Shown here one piece after another: positions 27,701-35,428 of a DNA stretch of 64,000 nucleotides (positions are counted from its first letter, which is position 1; every line of letters starts with the position of its first letter). This stretch comes from VXYL01 sp965199945 (lineage in GTDB: Bacteria; Pseudomonadota; Gammaproteobacteria; Pseudomonadales; Azotimanducaceae), in NCBI GenBank assembly GCA_965199945.1, contig OZ241354.1, positions 930,001 through 994,000 on the forward strand. Reading direction: 5' to 3'. The notes under the pieces were generated by a model. That model saw only the letters and a program-made list of their open reading frames with translations, was not told where the DNA came from and did not search any database. Position numbers and translations under genes: made by a program.

Positions 27701-28860
27701 AGCAGCGGCGCGCGCTGCTCTTGGAACAGGCCGCCGTTGTAGGGCGGCAGGCCGAAGGCGGGGTCGCCCCGGTCGATGACGCGGCAGAGGTCCTGCAGCG
27801 CGTGGTAGTAGGTGCTCGCGGTGCTCGACACGGCCAAGCCGCGCTCCGCGTTGCGTCGAATCCGCTGGCGGACCTTCTGCCGCAAGCCGACGTCGGCATA
27901 GGCTTCCTCCTGCACCGGCAGGAGGTTGCGGTCCTCCGCGTACAGAATGAACAGCAGCCGGTAAAGCAACACCAACACCGCGTCGCGCACTTCGTCCATG
28001 TCGGCATCCGGCGCGGCGTGGGCCATGGCCTGGGCGAGTTCGGGAAACACGCTCTCGAACACCACCTGCGAAAGATCGTCGGCGATCCGCTGTTCGAAGT
28101 AGCGGCTCTCGCGCAGGGCGCGCTGGTGCAGGGTGCGCTGCTCGACGTCGTACTCGGTGAAGGCGTGGAGGTGGAAGAAGAGCAGGAACAGCCGCACGGC
28201 GTGACGGCGTTCCTCCGTGTTCAAGCGCGCGCCGCCGTCGTTGCCGCCCTGCAAGTCCAACGCCGCCGCCAAGTCGATGCCGAAGAACTGGTCGGCCACC
28301 GACTGCGCACCTTGGTAGTAAAGCCGCCACTCGGACCCGTTGGTGAGAATTCCCCAGCGTATCGCGCCGTTCGTGAGATCGTCGGCGCGGCGCAGATACC
28401 GCAGCATCTGCGAAGACGGCGCCAGCGCCTCGCCTTGCAGTCCCGAGGCGCGATCCAGCGGCCGGCGCCACCGTTTGGACTCCACGAGCGCGGTGCCGAT
28501 GGCGTAGCGGGCGGACTCTTCCCGCACTTCGAGCGCGCCGGTCTTGGCGCGCTCGCTCGCGAACAGCAGGCCGTCGGGCACGTTTTCGCGGCCGCGGGCG
28601 CTCATGTTCTGCTGCCGCAAGGAGGCCGTCCAGCCAAGCTCGGCGAGGATGGGCCAAATCAGTTCGTTCTCGGTTTGGCTCTCGTTCTCGGCGCCGGCGC
28701 CCGCGAAGGCATCGACGAGCCGCTTCGCCTTGGCGACGAAGGCGTCCACGGCGTTGTCGTCAACGGCTTGCCACTGCGGCAGTTCCGCGAGCGCGCTGCC
28801 GAGGAAGTCTGGCGCGAACAAACCGCCGGTTACGGCTTCTGGTGGAATCGCGGTGCCCAC
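24775..28860 (-). CDS. type IIG restriction-modification enzyme (Eco57I-like)
   Basis: 1361 residues. One polypeptide with an N-terminal PD-(D/E)XK nuclease (TENELIWPILAELGW, D96 in VPDGLLF, E127 and K129 in LVESKRW), a helical connector, a gamma-class N6-adenine methyltransferase (motif I DPAMGSGHFL near 522, motif IV GNPPWD near 810, YGVDKNPMAVELAKLSLWL) and a C-terminal target-recognition region (WLLGFKEIT, TLNLFIVEQLPV). Such enzymes methylate one adenine in the site and cut nearby. The GTG start has AAGGAG six bases upstream; a TTG 22 codons further up lacks this. No separate specificity or helper gene is present. The large antisense frames over it are shadows. Confidence 0.88.
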   Translation of the reverse strand: MGTAIPPEAVTGGLFAPDFLGSALAELPQWQAVDDNAVDAFVAKAKRLVDAFAGAGAENESQTENELIWPILAELGWTASLRQQNMSARGRENVPDGLLFASERAKTGALEVREESARYAIGTALVESKRWRRPLDRASGLQGEALAPSSQMLRYLRRADDLTNGAIRWGILTNGSEWRLYYQGAQSVADQFFGIDLAAALDLQGGNDGGARLNTEERRHAVRLFLLFFHLHAFTEYDVEQRTLHQRALRESRYFEQRIADDLSQVVFESVFPELAQAMAHAAPDADMDEVRDAVLVLLYRLLFILYAEDRNLLPVQEEAYADVGLRQKVRQRIRRNAERGLAVSSTASTYYHALQDLCRVIDRGDPAFGLPPYNGGLFQEQRAPLLNRILLTDDVMARVVDALSFAEWPEGRRHYVNYRGLSVQHLGSIYERLLEHELQRGANGAVGVRPNTFARKTSGSYYTPDELVRLVLAETVTPLVEQRLAAFRSAVGEAPQGPQGEAATLAALDPATAILQLAICDPAMGSGHFLVNLVDLLSDHVIAALAEADEVPGYRSPLAEQVAAVRRTIEDNAAAEGWNVALAQLDDRQIVRRMVLKRCVYGVDKNPMAVELAKLSLWLHTFTVGAPLSFLDHHLRCGDSLFGCWIDRAMAKAEEQGGSLFIREPLRKALAAADPMQRLEALADAEIAEAEQSAALFQEVDDRTAPLARFLSVLHAFDWLNPTRQDAAAVGAWLGGAFGDPLAVASGDVEVAGTDADRFLPLLAEARALAERECFLHWQAAFPGVWKDWEDADLAADGGRGGGFDAVIGNPPWDRMKMQQVEWFAARRPAIAKAQRAADRRRMIGELDAAGDPLGAEFRVADGRAAAALRVVRGGGEYPLLGRGDINLYTLFVERAMALVKPDGVVGLLTPSGIASDQTASRFFQSVSTQGRLRAFYDFENRRTRFDLPPFFADVDSRFKFSVFVASRTPFEAPAQCAFFLQDVAELEERRFVLTPDDFRAVNPNTRTAPVFRTRRDAQITTAIYRRMPVLANHSAAQSRTHWPLKYRRMFDMTNNSGLFRTRKELDEQEGAWPIGGNVFDSPSGRWLPLYEGKMVQAFDHRAADVRVNLANPHRPAQAVATTDEQHADPSHSPTPQYWVPASKCDWPADVAWLLGFKEITAPTNARTFIAALLPAVGFGNKVPIWAPLQPTRQRQEWLLAANFNATIFDFVTRQKVQGQTLNLFIVEQLPVVPPTRYAEARFGAKTAAEVVRDAVLELTYTAHDMAPFAKELGHVDANGDVKPPFRWDAERRLRLRAKLDAVYFHLCGVTDRDDIAYIYSTFPIVERHEEAAWGSYRSRDLGLAWMNALAAGRPDADVD

Positions 28861-28972
28861 GAACGACTCCTTCACTTCCTTGTGGCGCGGCCCGTTGCGC
28901 ACAAGCGTAACGCAAGGTATGGGCAAATGGTGCGTTGGCGATCAAACCACGTCCACTCGCGACTGTGGAAGA

Positions 28973-29050
28973 TGCGACGACAGCGAAGATCGCCTTCAAT
29001 CCACGCACGACATCCCCGACCAACGCGACATGTCGCGCACCCTGCCACCT
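28973..29050 (+). repeat. 78-bp direct repeat, right copy
   Basis: Second copy of 24567-24644 (72/78). Here the MBL-gene 5' sequence continues for only 12 codons before diverging, so this copy is a fragment without its gene. It lies upstream of the restriction gene and just after the end of the DUF4143 ATPase gene. Confidence 0.85.
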
Positions 29051-29111
29051 CGCCATGAGCGCCGCCGCCTGAACGTCGTCGGCGGCGGGGAACATGCCGA
29101 AGCGGCGCGCA

Positions 29112-30275
29112 TCAGTGGCGCAGCCGGCGCAACGTCACGAGCTCCGAGGCCGGCAGCGCTCGCACGTTCTTGGCCAACGCGAAACTCTGCGTCCCGGCGT
29201 GGACCACATCGAGGCGATCCAAGCGCAACGTCTCCATCGCCGAGCGCATCGACGCCGTCAGACGCGGCGCTTCCGTGCGCTTCGCCTCGAAGCCGTAGCG
29301 CCTGTTCCCTGAAAGCACGAGCAGGTCGAGTTCGGCGCCGGAGTGCGTCGACCAATGGAAACACTGTTCCGCCGCCGCGCCGAGCACGTTGACGACTTGG
29401 CCCACCACGAAGCCCTCCCACGACGCGCCGACCTTTGGATGCGAGACCACGTCTTCGCGGCGGGCGAGCCCAAGCAACGCATGCAGAATGCCCGAGTCGC
29501 CGATGAAGACCTTGGGCGAGCGCACTTGCCGCTTGCCGATGTTCTCGTGCCAAGGCTGCAACTGTCGCACTACGAAGACGGACGTGAGCAGGTCCAGGTA
29601 GCGCCGCACCGTCGTATGGGAGATGCCGAAGGCGCGCCCGAATTCGGCGCCGTTCCAAATCTGCCCATGCCAATGCGCGAGCATCGTCCAAAACCGCCGC
29701 AGCGTCGTGGACGGCACCGAACTGCCAAGCTGCGGCATGTCCCGTGCGAGGAAGGTCTGGATGAAGCCATCCCGCCAACGCCGGCTGGCGGCCTCCGAAC
29801 GCGCCAGGTAGGAGAGCGGGAATCCGCCGCGCAGCCAAAGGCGCTCCAAGTCGGCCACCTCGTGCAGGCCCAGGCCATCGAGCGCGTGGAACCCCACGCG
29901 GCCAGCAAGCGTCTCGGACGTCTGCTTGAGCAAGTCCGGCGACGCGCTGCCGAGAACCAGAAACCGCGCCGGCGCACGGGGCCTGTCCGCCAGCACGCGA
30001 AGCAGCGGAAAGACCTCCGGCAGGCGTTGAATCTCGTCGAGCACCACCAAGCCCCGCAAAGGCCGCAGCTCCAACCCAGGATCCGCCAAACGCGCCAAAT
30101 CGGTGGGATTTTCCAAGTCGAACCAATGCGTGGCCCCGCGCCGGGAGGCTGCGAGCTGCCGCGCCAAGGTCGTCTTGCCTACCTGCCGCGCACCGAGGAT
30201 CGCGACCACCGGAAACTCGCGCAGCAGCAACCGCGCACGGCGCAGATGACGTTCTCTGTCGATGTCCATTTGCAT
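29112..30275 (-). CDS. AAA ATPase with DUF4143 domain (copy A)
   Basis: 387 residues. AAA_14 N terminus: Walker A GARQVGKTTLARQL (about residues 30-43), Walker B GLVVLDEIQ (about 80), sensor segment LGSASPDLL; then a winged-helix region (FGISHTTVRRYLDLL) and a DUF4143 C-terminal domain with nuclease-like FEAKRTE. The family is common as orphan or toxin-antitoxin-like genes; the biochemical role is unknown. The ATG (30275) coincides with the last base of a perfect inverted repeat and has no ribosome site, suggesting autoregulation or a leaderless message. Confidence 0.8.
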   Translation of the reverse strand: MQMDIDRERHLRRARLLLREFPVVAILGARQVGKTTLARQLAASRRGATHWFDLENPTDLARLADPGLELRPLRGLVVLDEIQRLPEVFPLLRVLADRPRAPARFLVLGSASPDLLKQTSETLAGRVGFHALDGLGLHEVADLERLWLRGGFPLSYLARSEAASRRWRDGFIQTFLARDMPQLGSSVPSTTLRRFWTMLAHWHGQIWNGAEFGRAFGISHTTVRRYLDLLTSVFVVRQLQPWHENIGKRQVRSPKVFIGDSGILHALLGLARREDVVSHPKVGASWEGFVVGQVVNVLGAAAEQCFHWSTHSGAELDLLVLSGNRRYGFEAKRTEAPRLTASMRSAMETLRLDRLDVVHAGTQSFALAKNVRALPASELVTLRRLRH

Positions 30276-30307
30276 TGAAATATGAACGGCCAACGCTCAT
30301 ATTTCAA
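30275..30307 (-). promoter_or_regulatory. inverted repeat at the start of the DUF4143 ATPase gene
   Basis: Perfect 11-bp arms TTGAAATATGA (30275-30285) and TCATATTTCAA (30297-30307) with an 11-nt spacer. A further ATATTT lies at 30311-30316. The start codon of the ATPase gene begins at the edge of the left arm. Likely operator or RNA structure; compare the element at 37189-37219. Confidence 0.6.
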
Positions 30308-30367
30308 GGCATATTTGGGTAGACGCATCCACAGCTCTGCCCGCCATCTGGCTGCGAACAACGCTGT

Positions 30368-30538
30368 TCAAGCGCCGGTGGCCTTCGCCAGAATGGCGCG
30401 CAGGCTCTCTGCGGAACCGGGTGCTTCGCCTAGATCCTCCGGAGCTTTGAACACCGCGCTGCCGGGAGACCACAGTTCCATGCTCTCGGCGTGTTCCTCG
30501 TAGTAGGCGGGATTGGTCGTTAGCGCAACTATACACAA
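30368..30538 (-). pseudogene. possible C-terminal remnant of an unknown gene
   Basis: 56-residue frame with protein-like composition: hydrophobic strand LCIVALTTNPAYYEEHAESM followed by ELWSPGSAVF, then an acidic tail. The frame is preceded by a stop within AT-rich sequence and has no ribosome site, so it reads as the tail of a longer gene whose front is lost. Family not recognised. Confidence 0.35.
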
Positions 30539-30680
30539 GATATCAATAAAATCAATTACTTATATAAAGGAAACAGGGTCGATTGTGCCATCTGTTGTCC
30601 GCGCTTTTTGGTGGACGATTGGTGGGCAAGGGCGTACAGTCAATCGGCGATTCCAAACAAGGGGATGGGGCGAACCACCG

Positions 30681-31556
30681 ATGCGGACGCGGGCGATTGT
30701 GGCGGTGCTTGTGGCGGCGCTGGCGGCGCACGTCCACGGCGCATGGACGCACAGCACAAGCCATGACGACTTCGAGGGGATCACCCGCGTAGTCGCGGCC
30801 AGCACCGTGTTTGGCAGTCCCTACCGCTCCGCAAGCCTTACGGTGCGCTGCGATCAGAAGGGGGACGACCGCGATATCCACGTCTATTTCACGTTCGGCT
30901 ACCTCAACCTCGCTGGCGGCGATCCGACGCGGCTGCGTGTGAAGTTCGACGACGACGAACCTAAGAATTGGAAGGTGCAGGGCATGTCTGTGAGCAGAAG
31001 TGGGGTGTTCATGGACGACGCGGTGCGGCTGGCTGAGAGTCTTGCCGAGGCGGAGACCTTCGCGGTCCGCATGACGTACTACAAGGAAGGGCCGATCACG
31101 ATTCGCTTCGCAGGAGATGGTGCAGCGGAGGCCATCGGCGCGGTGTTTGGGAGCGAGTGTGGGGCGCACGTCGCCGAAAGGCGGGGCACTGTTGCGAGGA
31201 TGGCCGAGCGCCGCCGCGCCGAAGAAGTCAATTGGACGGCGGCGGCTCCCCAGTGCAGCCAGTTCATCCCTACGTGGTCCAGCATCGTGTCCGATGCCGA
31301 AGTTCGGGACGCTGTCGAGCAGTGGAAGGCGTGTATGAAGCGGAAGGGGGCAACCCCGTGCTATCCGTCGTTGGCGTGTCGCGGACACGCCCACTCGCCC
31401 GAATCGCCAAGAGGGTTCGCGGGGCTGTACGCCTGCCGCGACGCTTGTCTCGGCAAGGCGAAGCCTTGGAATTGCGATATGGTGCCGAGGGACGAAGAAA
31501 GCCGTGCTGCGTGGTTGGAGGCTTGCCGCACCGACGAAGAGGACGCGGGACGATGA
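30681..31556 (+). CDS. secreted protein of unknown function
   Basis: 291 residues. Signal peptide RTRAIVAVLVAALAAHVHGA, then a beta-rich domain (SASLTVRCDQKGDDRDIHVYFTFGYL, LRVKFDDDEPKNWK, VRMTYYKEGPITIRF, GSECG) whose order of strands recalls TagO/VasI-like proteins of type VI secretion loci, though no such genes are nearby. The last 90 residues are cysteine-containing (QCSQF, KACMKRKGATPCYPSLACRG, YACRDACLG, NCDM) and may be a separate disulfide-rich module. The start is chosen at the ATG that opens the signal peptide. AT-rich sequence upstream (30520-30590) may hold its promoter. Confidence 0.55.
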   Translation: MRTRAIVAVLVAALAAHVHGAWTHSTSHDDFEGITRVVAASTVFGSPYRSASLTVRCDQKGDDRDIHVYFTFGYLNLAGGDPTRLRVKFDDDEPKNWKVQGMSVSRSGVFMDDAVRLAESLAEAETFAVRMTYYKEGPITIRFAGDGAAEAIGAVFGSECGAHVAERRGTVARMAERRRAEEVNWTAAAPQCSQFIPTWSSIVSDAEVRDAVEQWKACMKRKGATPCYPSLACRGHAHSPESPRGFAGLYACRDACLGKAKPWNCDMVPRDEESRAAWLEACRTDEEDAGR

Positions 31557-31717
31557 AACGCACCATCGTTCGCCGCGGGCAGCTGTGCGATGTGCTGTGG
31601 GGGATGCTGGAAGGGCCGAACATCGGCGCTACTAGGCGACCTTGGGGCGAACGCTTGGCCAATGCGGGCGTTGTGCTTGTGGGTGTGGCCGGCGTGGCCA
31701 AGCGCTGCACCTTCTGA
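31553..31717 (+). CDS. small hypothetical protein overlapping the secreted-protein gene
   Basis: 54 residues (MKRTIVRRGQLCDVLWGMLEG at the front), starting in the stop of the preceding gene as ATGA, a spacing typical of coupled genes. C-terminal half LANAGVVLVGVAGVAKRCTF is hydrophobic. Unrecognised. Supported only by the overlap and absence of a competing frame. Confidence 0.35.
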   Translation: MKRTIVRRGQLCDVLWGMLEGPNIGATRRPWGERLANAGVVLVGVAGVAKRCTF

Positions 31718-32023
31718 TTGAACGGGAGGGAAATGTGAATGTGGACTCTCCGGGCGCGGACAACTACGGCTTTCGCCATAAAGGGCGGCCGACGATGTCG
31801 CCGAAAGGGTTGCTGCGAAACTGGGGCGGCCTCGCAGTGACAAGCAGGAAGTCGTCTTTGGCGGATTCGCGGAACGGAACCCCGAACACTGGCCCATCCA
31901 CCTGTCGCAGAATAACGCCCACTATTTTCATGTGGGAAGACGCGGACGCGGAGCCATTTGAGCTGGTCCTGCTTTTTGAGGCAGTCGGTTAAGGTGTATT
32001 CCACGCCTTGAAGGAGGCATGGA

Positions 32024-32302
32024 ATGACAGCGAAGAGGCGCCGGTTCACGGCGGACTTCAAGAAGCGGGTGGCGCTGGAAGCGCTGCGCGGAGATCGGAC
32101 GATCCAGGAGCTGGCGGCGAAGCACGGAGTGCATCCGAACCAGGTGGGCATGTGGAAGAAGCAGGCGGTGGAGGGCCTGGGCGAGGTGTTCGCGTCGAGC
32201 CGGAAGTCGGGCGCGGACGAGGCGCTGGCGAAGGAGCTGTACGCGAAGATCGGGGAGCTGACGATGGAACGGGATTTTTTTCGGCGCGGGTTGGCGCACT
32301 GA
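32024..32302 (+). CDS. IS3 transposase OrfA (copy 1)
   Basis: 92 residues. Transposase_8 helix-turn-helix protein (RRRFTADFKKRVALEAL, IQELAAKHGVHPNQVGMWKK) with a C-terminal coiled segment ending RDFFRRGLAH. Seven T residues at 32275-32281 lie eight codons before its stop: -1 slippage there (A-TTT-TTT) yields the OrfAB transposase. Confidence 0.93.
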   Translation: MTAKRRRFTADFKKRVALEALRGDRTIQELAAKHGVHPNQVGMWKKQAVEGLGEVFASSRKSGADEALAKELYAKIGELTMERDFFRRGLAH

Positions 32303-32322
32303 GCCGCCCGGAGCGCCTGGCG

Positions 32323-33144
32323 ATGGTGGAGCGCGACGGCCCGCTGAGCCTGAGCCGGCAGTGCGAGCTGCTGGCGGTCGGTCGGGCGTCGCTGTACCGC
32401 GAGCCGGCTGGCGAGAGCGCGGCGAACCTGGAGCTGATGCGGCGCATCGACGAGTTGTACATGGAGTGTCCGTTCTACGGCAGCCGGCGGATGTCGATGC
32501 ATCTGCGGCGGGAGGGCGTCGTTGCCGGTCGGCGCCGGGTGCGCCGCCTGATGCGGCTGATGGGCGTGGACGCCGTCTACCCGAAGCCGCGCACGAGTGC
32601 GCCGAGCGCCGAGCACCAGGTGCATCCGTACCTGCTGCGCGGCGTGGCCGTGGAGCGCCCGGACCAGGTCTGGTGCGCGGACATCACCTACATCCCCGTG
32701 CGCTCCGGCTTCCTGTATCTGGTGGCGGTGATGGACTGGGCGACGCGGTTCGTGCTGTCGTGGCGGCTGTCGAACACGATGGACGCGGCGTTCTGCGTCG
32801 AGGCGCTGGAGGACGCGCTCGGCGGCGGCGCGGCGCCCGGCATCTTCAACACCGACCAGGGGGCGCAGTTCACCAGCCTGGCGTTCACCGGGCGGGTGCT
32901 GGAGTCGGGGGCGCGGTGCTCGATGGACGGCCGGGGCCGGTGCATGGACAACGTGTTCATCGAGCGGCTGTGGCGTTCGCTGAAGTACGAGGCGGTGTAC
33001 CTCCACGACCTGGCCGACGGCTTCGAGGCGGAGCGCGTGATCGCCCGTTGGATGCGCTTCTACAACGGATCGCGTCCTCACTTCTCGCTGGGCGGCCGAA
33101 CTCCGGCGGAAGCCTACGGCGGCGCCTTCGCGGAGGCGGCATGA
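32323..33144 (+). CDS. IS3 transposase OrfB, DDE integrase (copy 1)
   Basis: 273 residues counted from the first ATG, though expression is expected as an OrfAB fusion by -1 frameshifting. HTH_21 region (PLSLSRQCELLAVGRASLYR), then rve core with DDE residues: WCADITYIP, NTDQGAQFTS and the glutamate in DNVFIERLWRSLKYE, followed by RPHFSLGGRTPAEAY. Identical in copy 2, consistent with an active element. Confidence 0.94.
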   Translation: MVERDGPLSLSRQCELLAVGRASLYREPAGESAANLELMRRIDELYMECPFYGSRRMSMHLRREGVVAGRRRVRRLMRLMGVDAVYPKPRTSAPSAEHQVHPYLLRGVAVERPDQVWCADITYIPVRSGFLYLVAVMDWATRFVLSWRLSNTMDAAFCVEALEDALGGGAAPGIFNTDQGAQFTSLAFTGRVLESGARCSMDGRGRCMDNVFIERLWRSLKYEAVYLHDLADGFEAERVIARWMRFYNGSRPHFSLGGRTPAEAYGGAFAEAA

Positions 33145-33643
33145 CCGGCCGGCCGCCCCGGCGCGGCGGAACGCCGCGCCGGATTTTCCGGACTCCGGTC
33201 GCTCCGCTCCCTCCGCTCGGAAAATCCGACCAACCCGCCTCCGGCGGTTCGCCTCGGCCCGGCGGACGAAAGGCGACCAGCCATGCGGCTGGGAGATGCG
33301 GCAGAGGACGCCGGGGCCTTCGAGCCTTGGCTGGCAGCTGCGAAGTCGGGAGTTGGGAAGGTCTTGCAAAGACGCGGGCATCGGCAACGGGAAAGCCGCC
33401 GAACATGGCAGCGAATCGGCCTTGACGGTCGCTCGGCAAGCCGCAAGAATGCCTTGCGCTCGAGGGACTCAACACCAAGGGAGTACACCTTAACCAAGCC
33501 CTCGAACTGCCTCACGAAACAGGACCACCTCAATTCTCCACCGTGATGGTGAAAGCAAAGTACGGTTATGTGTCGGCGGCTTTCGAGTACAAGAACTTCG
33601 AGGAATGCCTTCCGGAACAGGACGCGGCGGACGCCGCCGATTT

Positions 33644-34000
33644 CTAAGGGGGGCATGAAGGCCAAACCATCGCCTTGCTGATCGCGCTGGCCTCGGCGTC
33701 CGGCGGCGCGAGGGGCAACTGCGCCAAGCGCCGTTCCACCTGCTCCCGCAACGCCTCGCCGCGCTCGATGGCGGCGATTTCCTCCGCTTCGAGGGTGCAG
33801 CCCACCAACAGCCGCATGTGGCCGTCGTTGCGCACCAGCCCTTCGATGCCCCGCGCCGCCAGCGCCAATGCGCCGGCGTTGAAGTAGCCGGTGAGCCGGT
33901 GGTAGCGCACGGCGTCCTGCAGCGCCGGAACGTAGAACAAGCGCACCAGATCGCCGTCGTCCGGCGTGTAGCGGATGCGCCAGTTTCTGTCGCGGAGCAT
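33644..34000 (-). pseudogene. N-terminal fragment of a PLD-domain protein
   Basis: 118 residues: RNWRIRYTPDDGDLVRLFYVPALQDAVRYHRLTGYFNAGAL-type sequence is the start of the phospholipase-D-like domain that opens the SNF2/DEAD helicases found with DUF1156 and DUF499 genes. The family normally continues for about 1000 residues; here it stops soon after EASAISKAMVW, close to the IS3 insertion. Read as the stump of a deleted helicase gene. A start seven codons upstream is possible. Confidence 0.6.
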
Positions 34001-34076
34001 GGGCGAAGCATAGCCGGCCACACGCTGCCCGCACGGGCAGCATCGTGGCGCAAGCGCAAGGTGCTACGCTCTTTCC

Positions 34077-34433
34077 ATGAGCGACACTCAAACTGCCGCG
34101 GAACACAACGCGATCCGCCACGCGACCAAGATGACGGTCGCACGGGAGCGGGAGGAAATCCTGCGTCTGCTGCGACGCCACAAGCCAGCGGCGCAGGAGC
34201 GTTTCGGCGTGGCAAGACTGTCCATCTTCGGCTCCGTCGCGCGGGGAAACGCCGCCCCAGCCAGCGACATCGACGTGCTCGTGCAGTTCGACGGGCCAGC
34301 CACGAGCGCACGGTTCTTCGGCCTGCAGTTCTGGCTGGAGGACCTCACCGGACGCGCCGTCGATCTAGTGACGGAAAAGGCGCTACGGCCCGAGTTGAGC
34401 CCCTACGTCGAGCGAGACCGCATCGATGTCTGA
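34077..34433 (+). CDS. MNT-type nucleotidyltransferase antitoxin-like protein
   Basis: 118 residues. Minimal nucleotidyltransferase motif GSVARG (52-57) with D64 and D66 (SDIDVLV), preceded by a short helical segment with EEILRLLRRHKP. The family (MntA) AMPylates its partner HEPN toxin. The next gene is such a HEPN protein but truncated, so this antitoxin now has no full-length partner in the window. Confidence 0.8.
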   Translation: MSDTQTAAEHNAIRHATKMTVAREREEILRLLRRHKPAAQERFGVARLSIFGSVARGNAAPASDIDVLVQFDGPATSARFFGLQFWLEDLTGRAVDLVTEKALRPELSPYVERDRIDV

Positions 34434-34560
34434 TTCGGACGACTCCGGCCGCGAGTGGCGGCTGTTCATCGCGGACATGATCTCGTTCGGCGACTTGCCG
34501 CCGCTCTTGGGAGCTCTGCGGGAGGTCGGGGCTGGCGCTGACGAGGTGTTCAAGGCATGA
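34426..34560 (+). pseudogene. truncated HEPN/DUF86 toxin
   Basis: 44 residues overlapping the MNT gene by 8 bases. SGREWRLFIADMISFGD matches the start of DUF86 HEPN toxins (D/E-WRLF-x-D-M), which normally run to about 115-130 residues and carry the R-x4-6-H RNase motif. That motif and the rest are absent; the frame ends at the ATG of the next gene (ATGA). Probably a deletion product. Confidence 0.6.
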
Positions 34561-35428
34561 GCCACGCGGACCTGATCAGAGCGCACGCCAAGGAGCGCTT
34601 CGTGGAAGTGGCTAGGCGGGCGAACCAGAAGACGGTGACCATCGTTGCCGGCGAAGTAGGCAGGGACTTGGGGATGAGCAACCGAATGCCGAACGTCTGC
34701 CAAGCCTTGGGATCGAGGAAGTTCTACGATATGGCGAGGGTGGAATTGGTGGAACGCACAGGGCCGGAGGCGGGCGCATCTACCCGATTCGTCTATGCGA
34801 TCAAGCCAAGCCTCGAGGACGCGCCGCGGGCAAGGGAGGATGCGCCACACGCAAGGCGCACCGCCGCCCACCGTCGTTCGGCAACGCGAGCTGGCCTGAC
34901 GCCCGAACCCGAGCAGCCGTTGCCCTCGGCCGCGGACTTTGCGGTTGTCATTCAGTGTGCCGCTCGAAAGCGGCCTCACGCGGGGCACCTCACCACCGAG
35001 GACGACAAGCCGATCCTCTTTGTTGCCAACCCCGCAACCGCTCCGCAGCGCCCGGGTGTGCTGTATCGGCGGCCGGACGACACGGCGCTCTCCACACTGT
35101 CGTGGCGGGACGTGCTTGTGCAGTACAACGAAGTCCACGGCGACGCCGAAGAGAATCCGCTTGGCCTTCTGCCTGCCTGGCGTTTGTACGCGGACCCCAC
35201 CTACGAGCACTTGGCCGATCGGCTCGGCGACGACAGCTTGTTCATCCTCTCCGCCGGATGGGGACTGATTCCGGCAGGCTTTTTGACGCCCAACTACGAC
35301 ATCACCTTCGCCGCCGATGCCGAGGACCACAAGCGCCGCCGGGCCCATGAACGTTACGCGGACTGAGCTGGTCCTGCTTTTTGAGGCAGTCGGTTAAGGT
35401 GTATTCCACGCCTTGAAGGAGGCATGGA

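Larger units (their letters stand above)
31959..33532 (+). mobile_element. IS3-family insertion sequence, copy 1
   Basis: 1574 bp beginning TGAGCTGGTCCTG and ending CAGGACCACCTCA, imperfect terminal inverted repeats with TG...CA ends. Flanked by 3-bp target duplication ATT (31956-31958 and 33533-33535), as expected for IS3. Contains orfA, orfB in the -1 frame and a T7 slip site. Differs from copy 2 by one inserted G in the tail and one A/C change. About 388 bp after orfB are non-coding. Confidence 0.95.
31735..33647 (+). pseudogene. small open frame split by IS3 copy 1
   Basis: Removing the insertion and one copy of the ATT duplication joins 31735-31958 to 33536-33647 in one frame of about 111 residues: front MNVDSPGADNYGF, junction WEDADAEPF/STVMVKAKYG, end FEECLPEQDAADAADF. 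GGGAGGG precedes the GTG start. No family recognised. The unbroken reading across the junction is the main evidence that it was a gene. Confidence 0.4.

Noticed and set aside
24590..28657. Very long open frame (1355 codons) on the same strand as the restriction gene, shifted frame
   Set aside because: Arginine/alanine-rich low-complexity product with no motifs; the overlapping frame carries complete methyltransferase and nuclease signatures.
24567..29050. Integrase-type att sites flanking the restriction gene
   Set aside because: No integrase gene or tRNA is present; the repeats are the 5' end of a protein gene with six mismatches, so only a direct-repeat call is supported.
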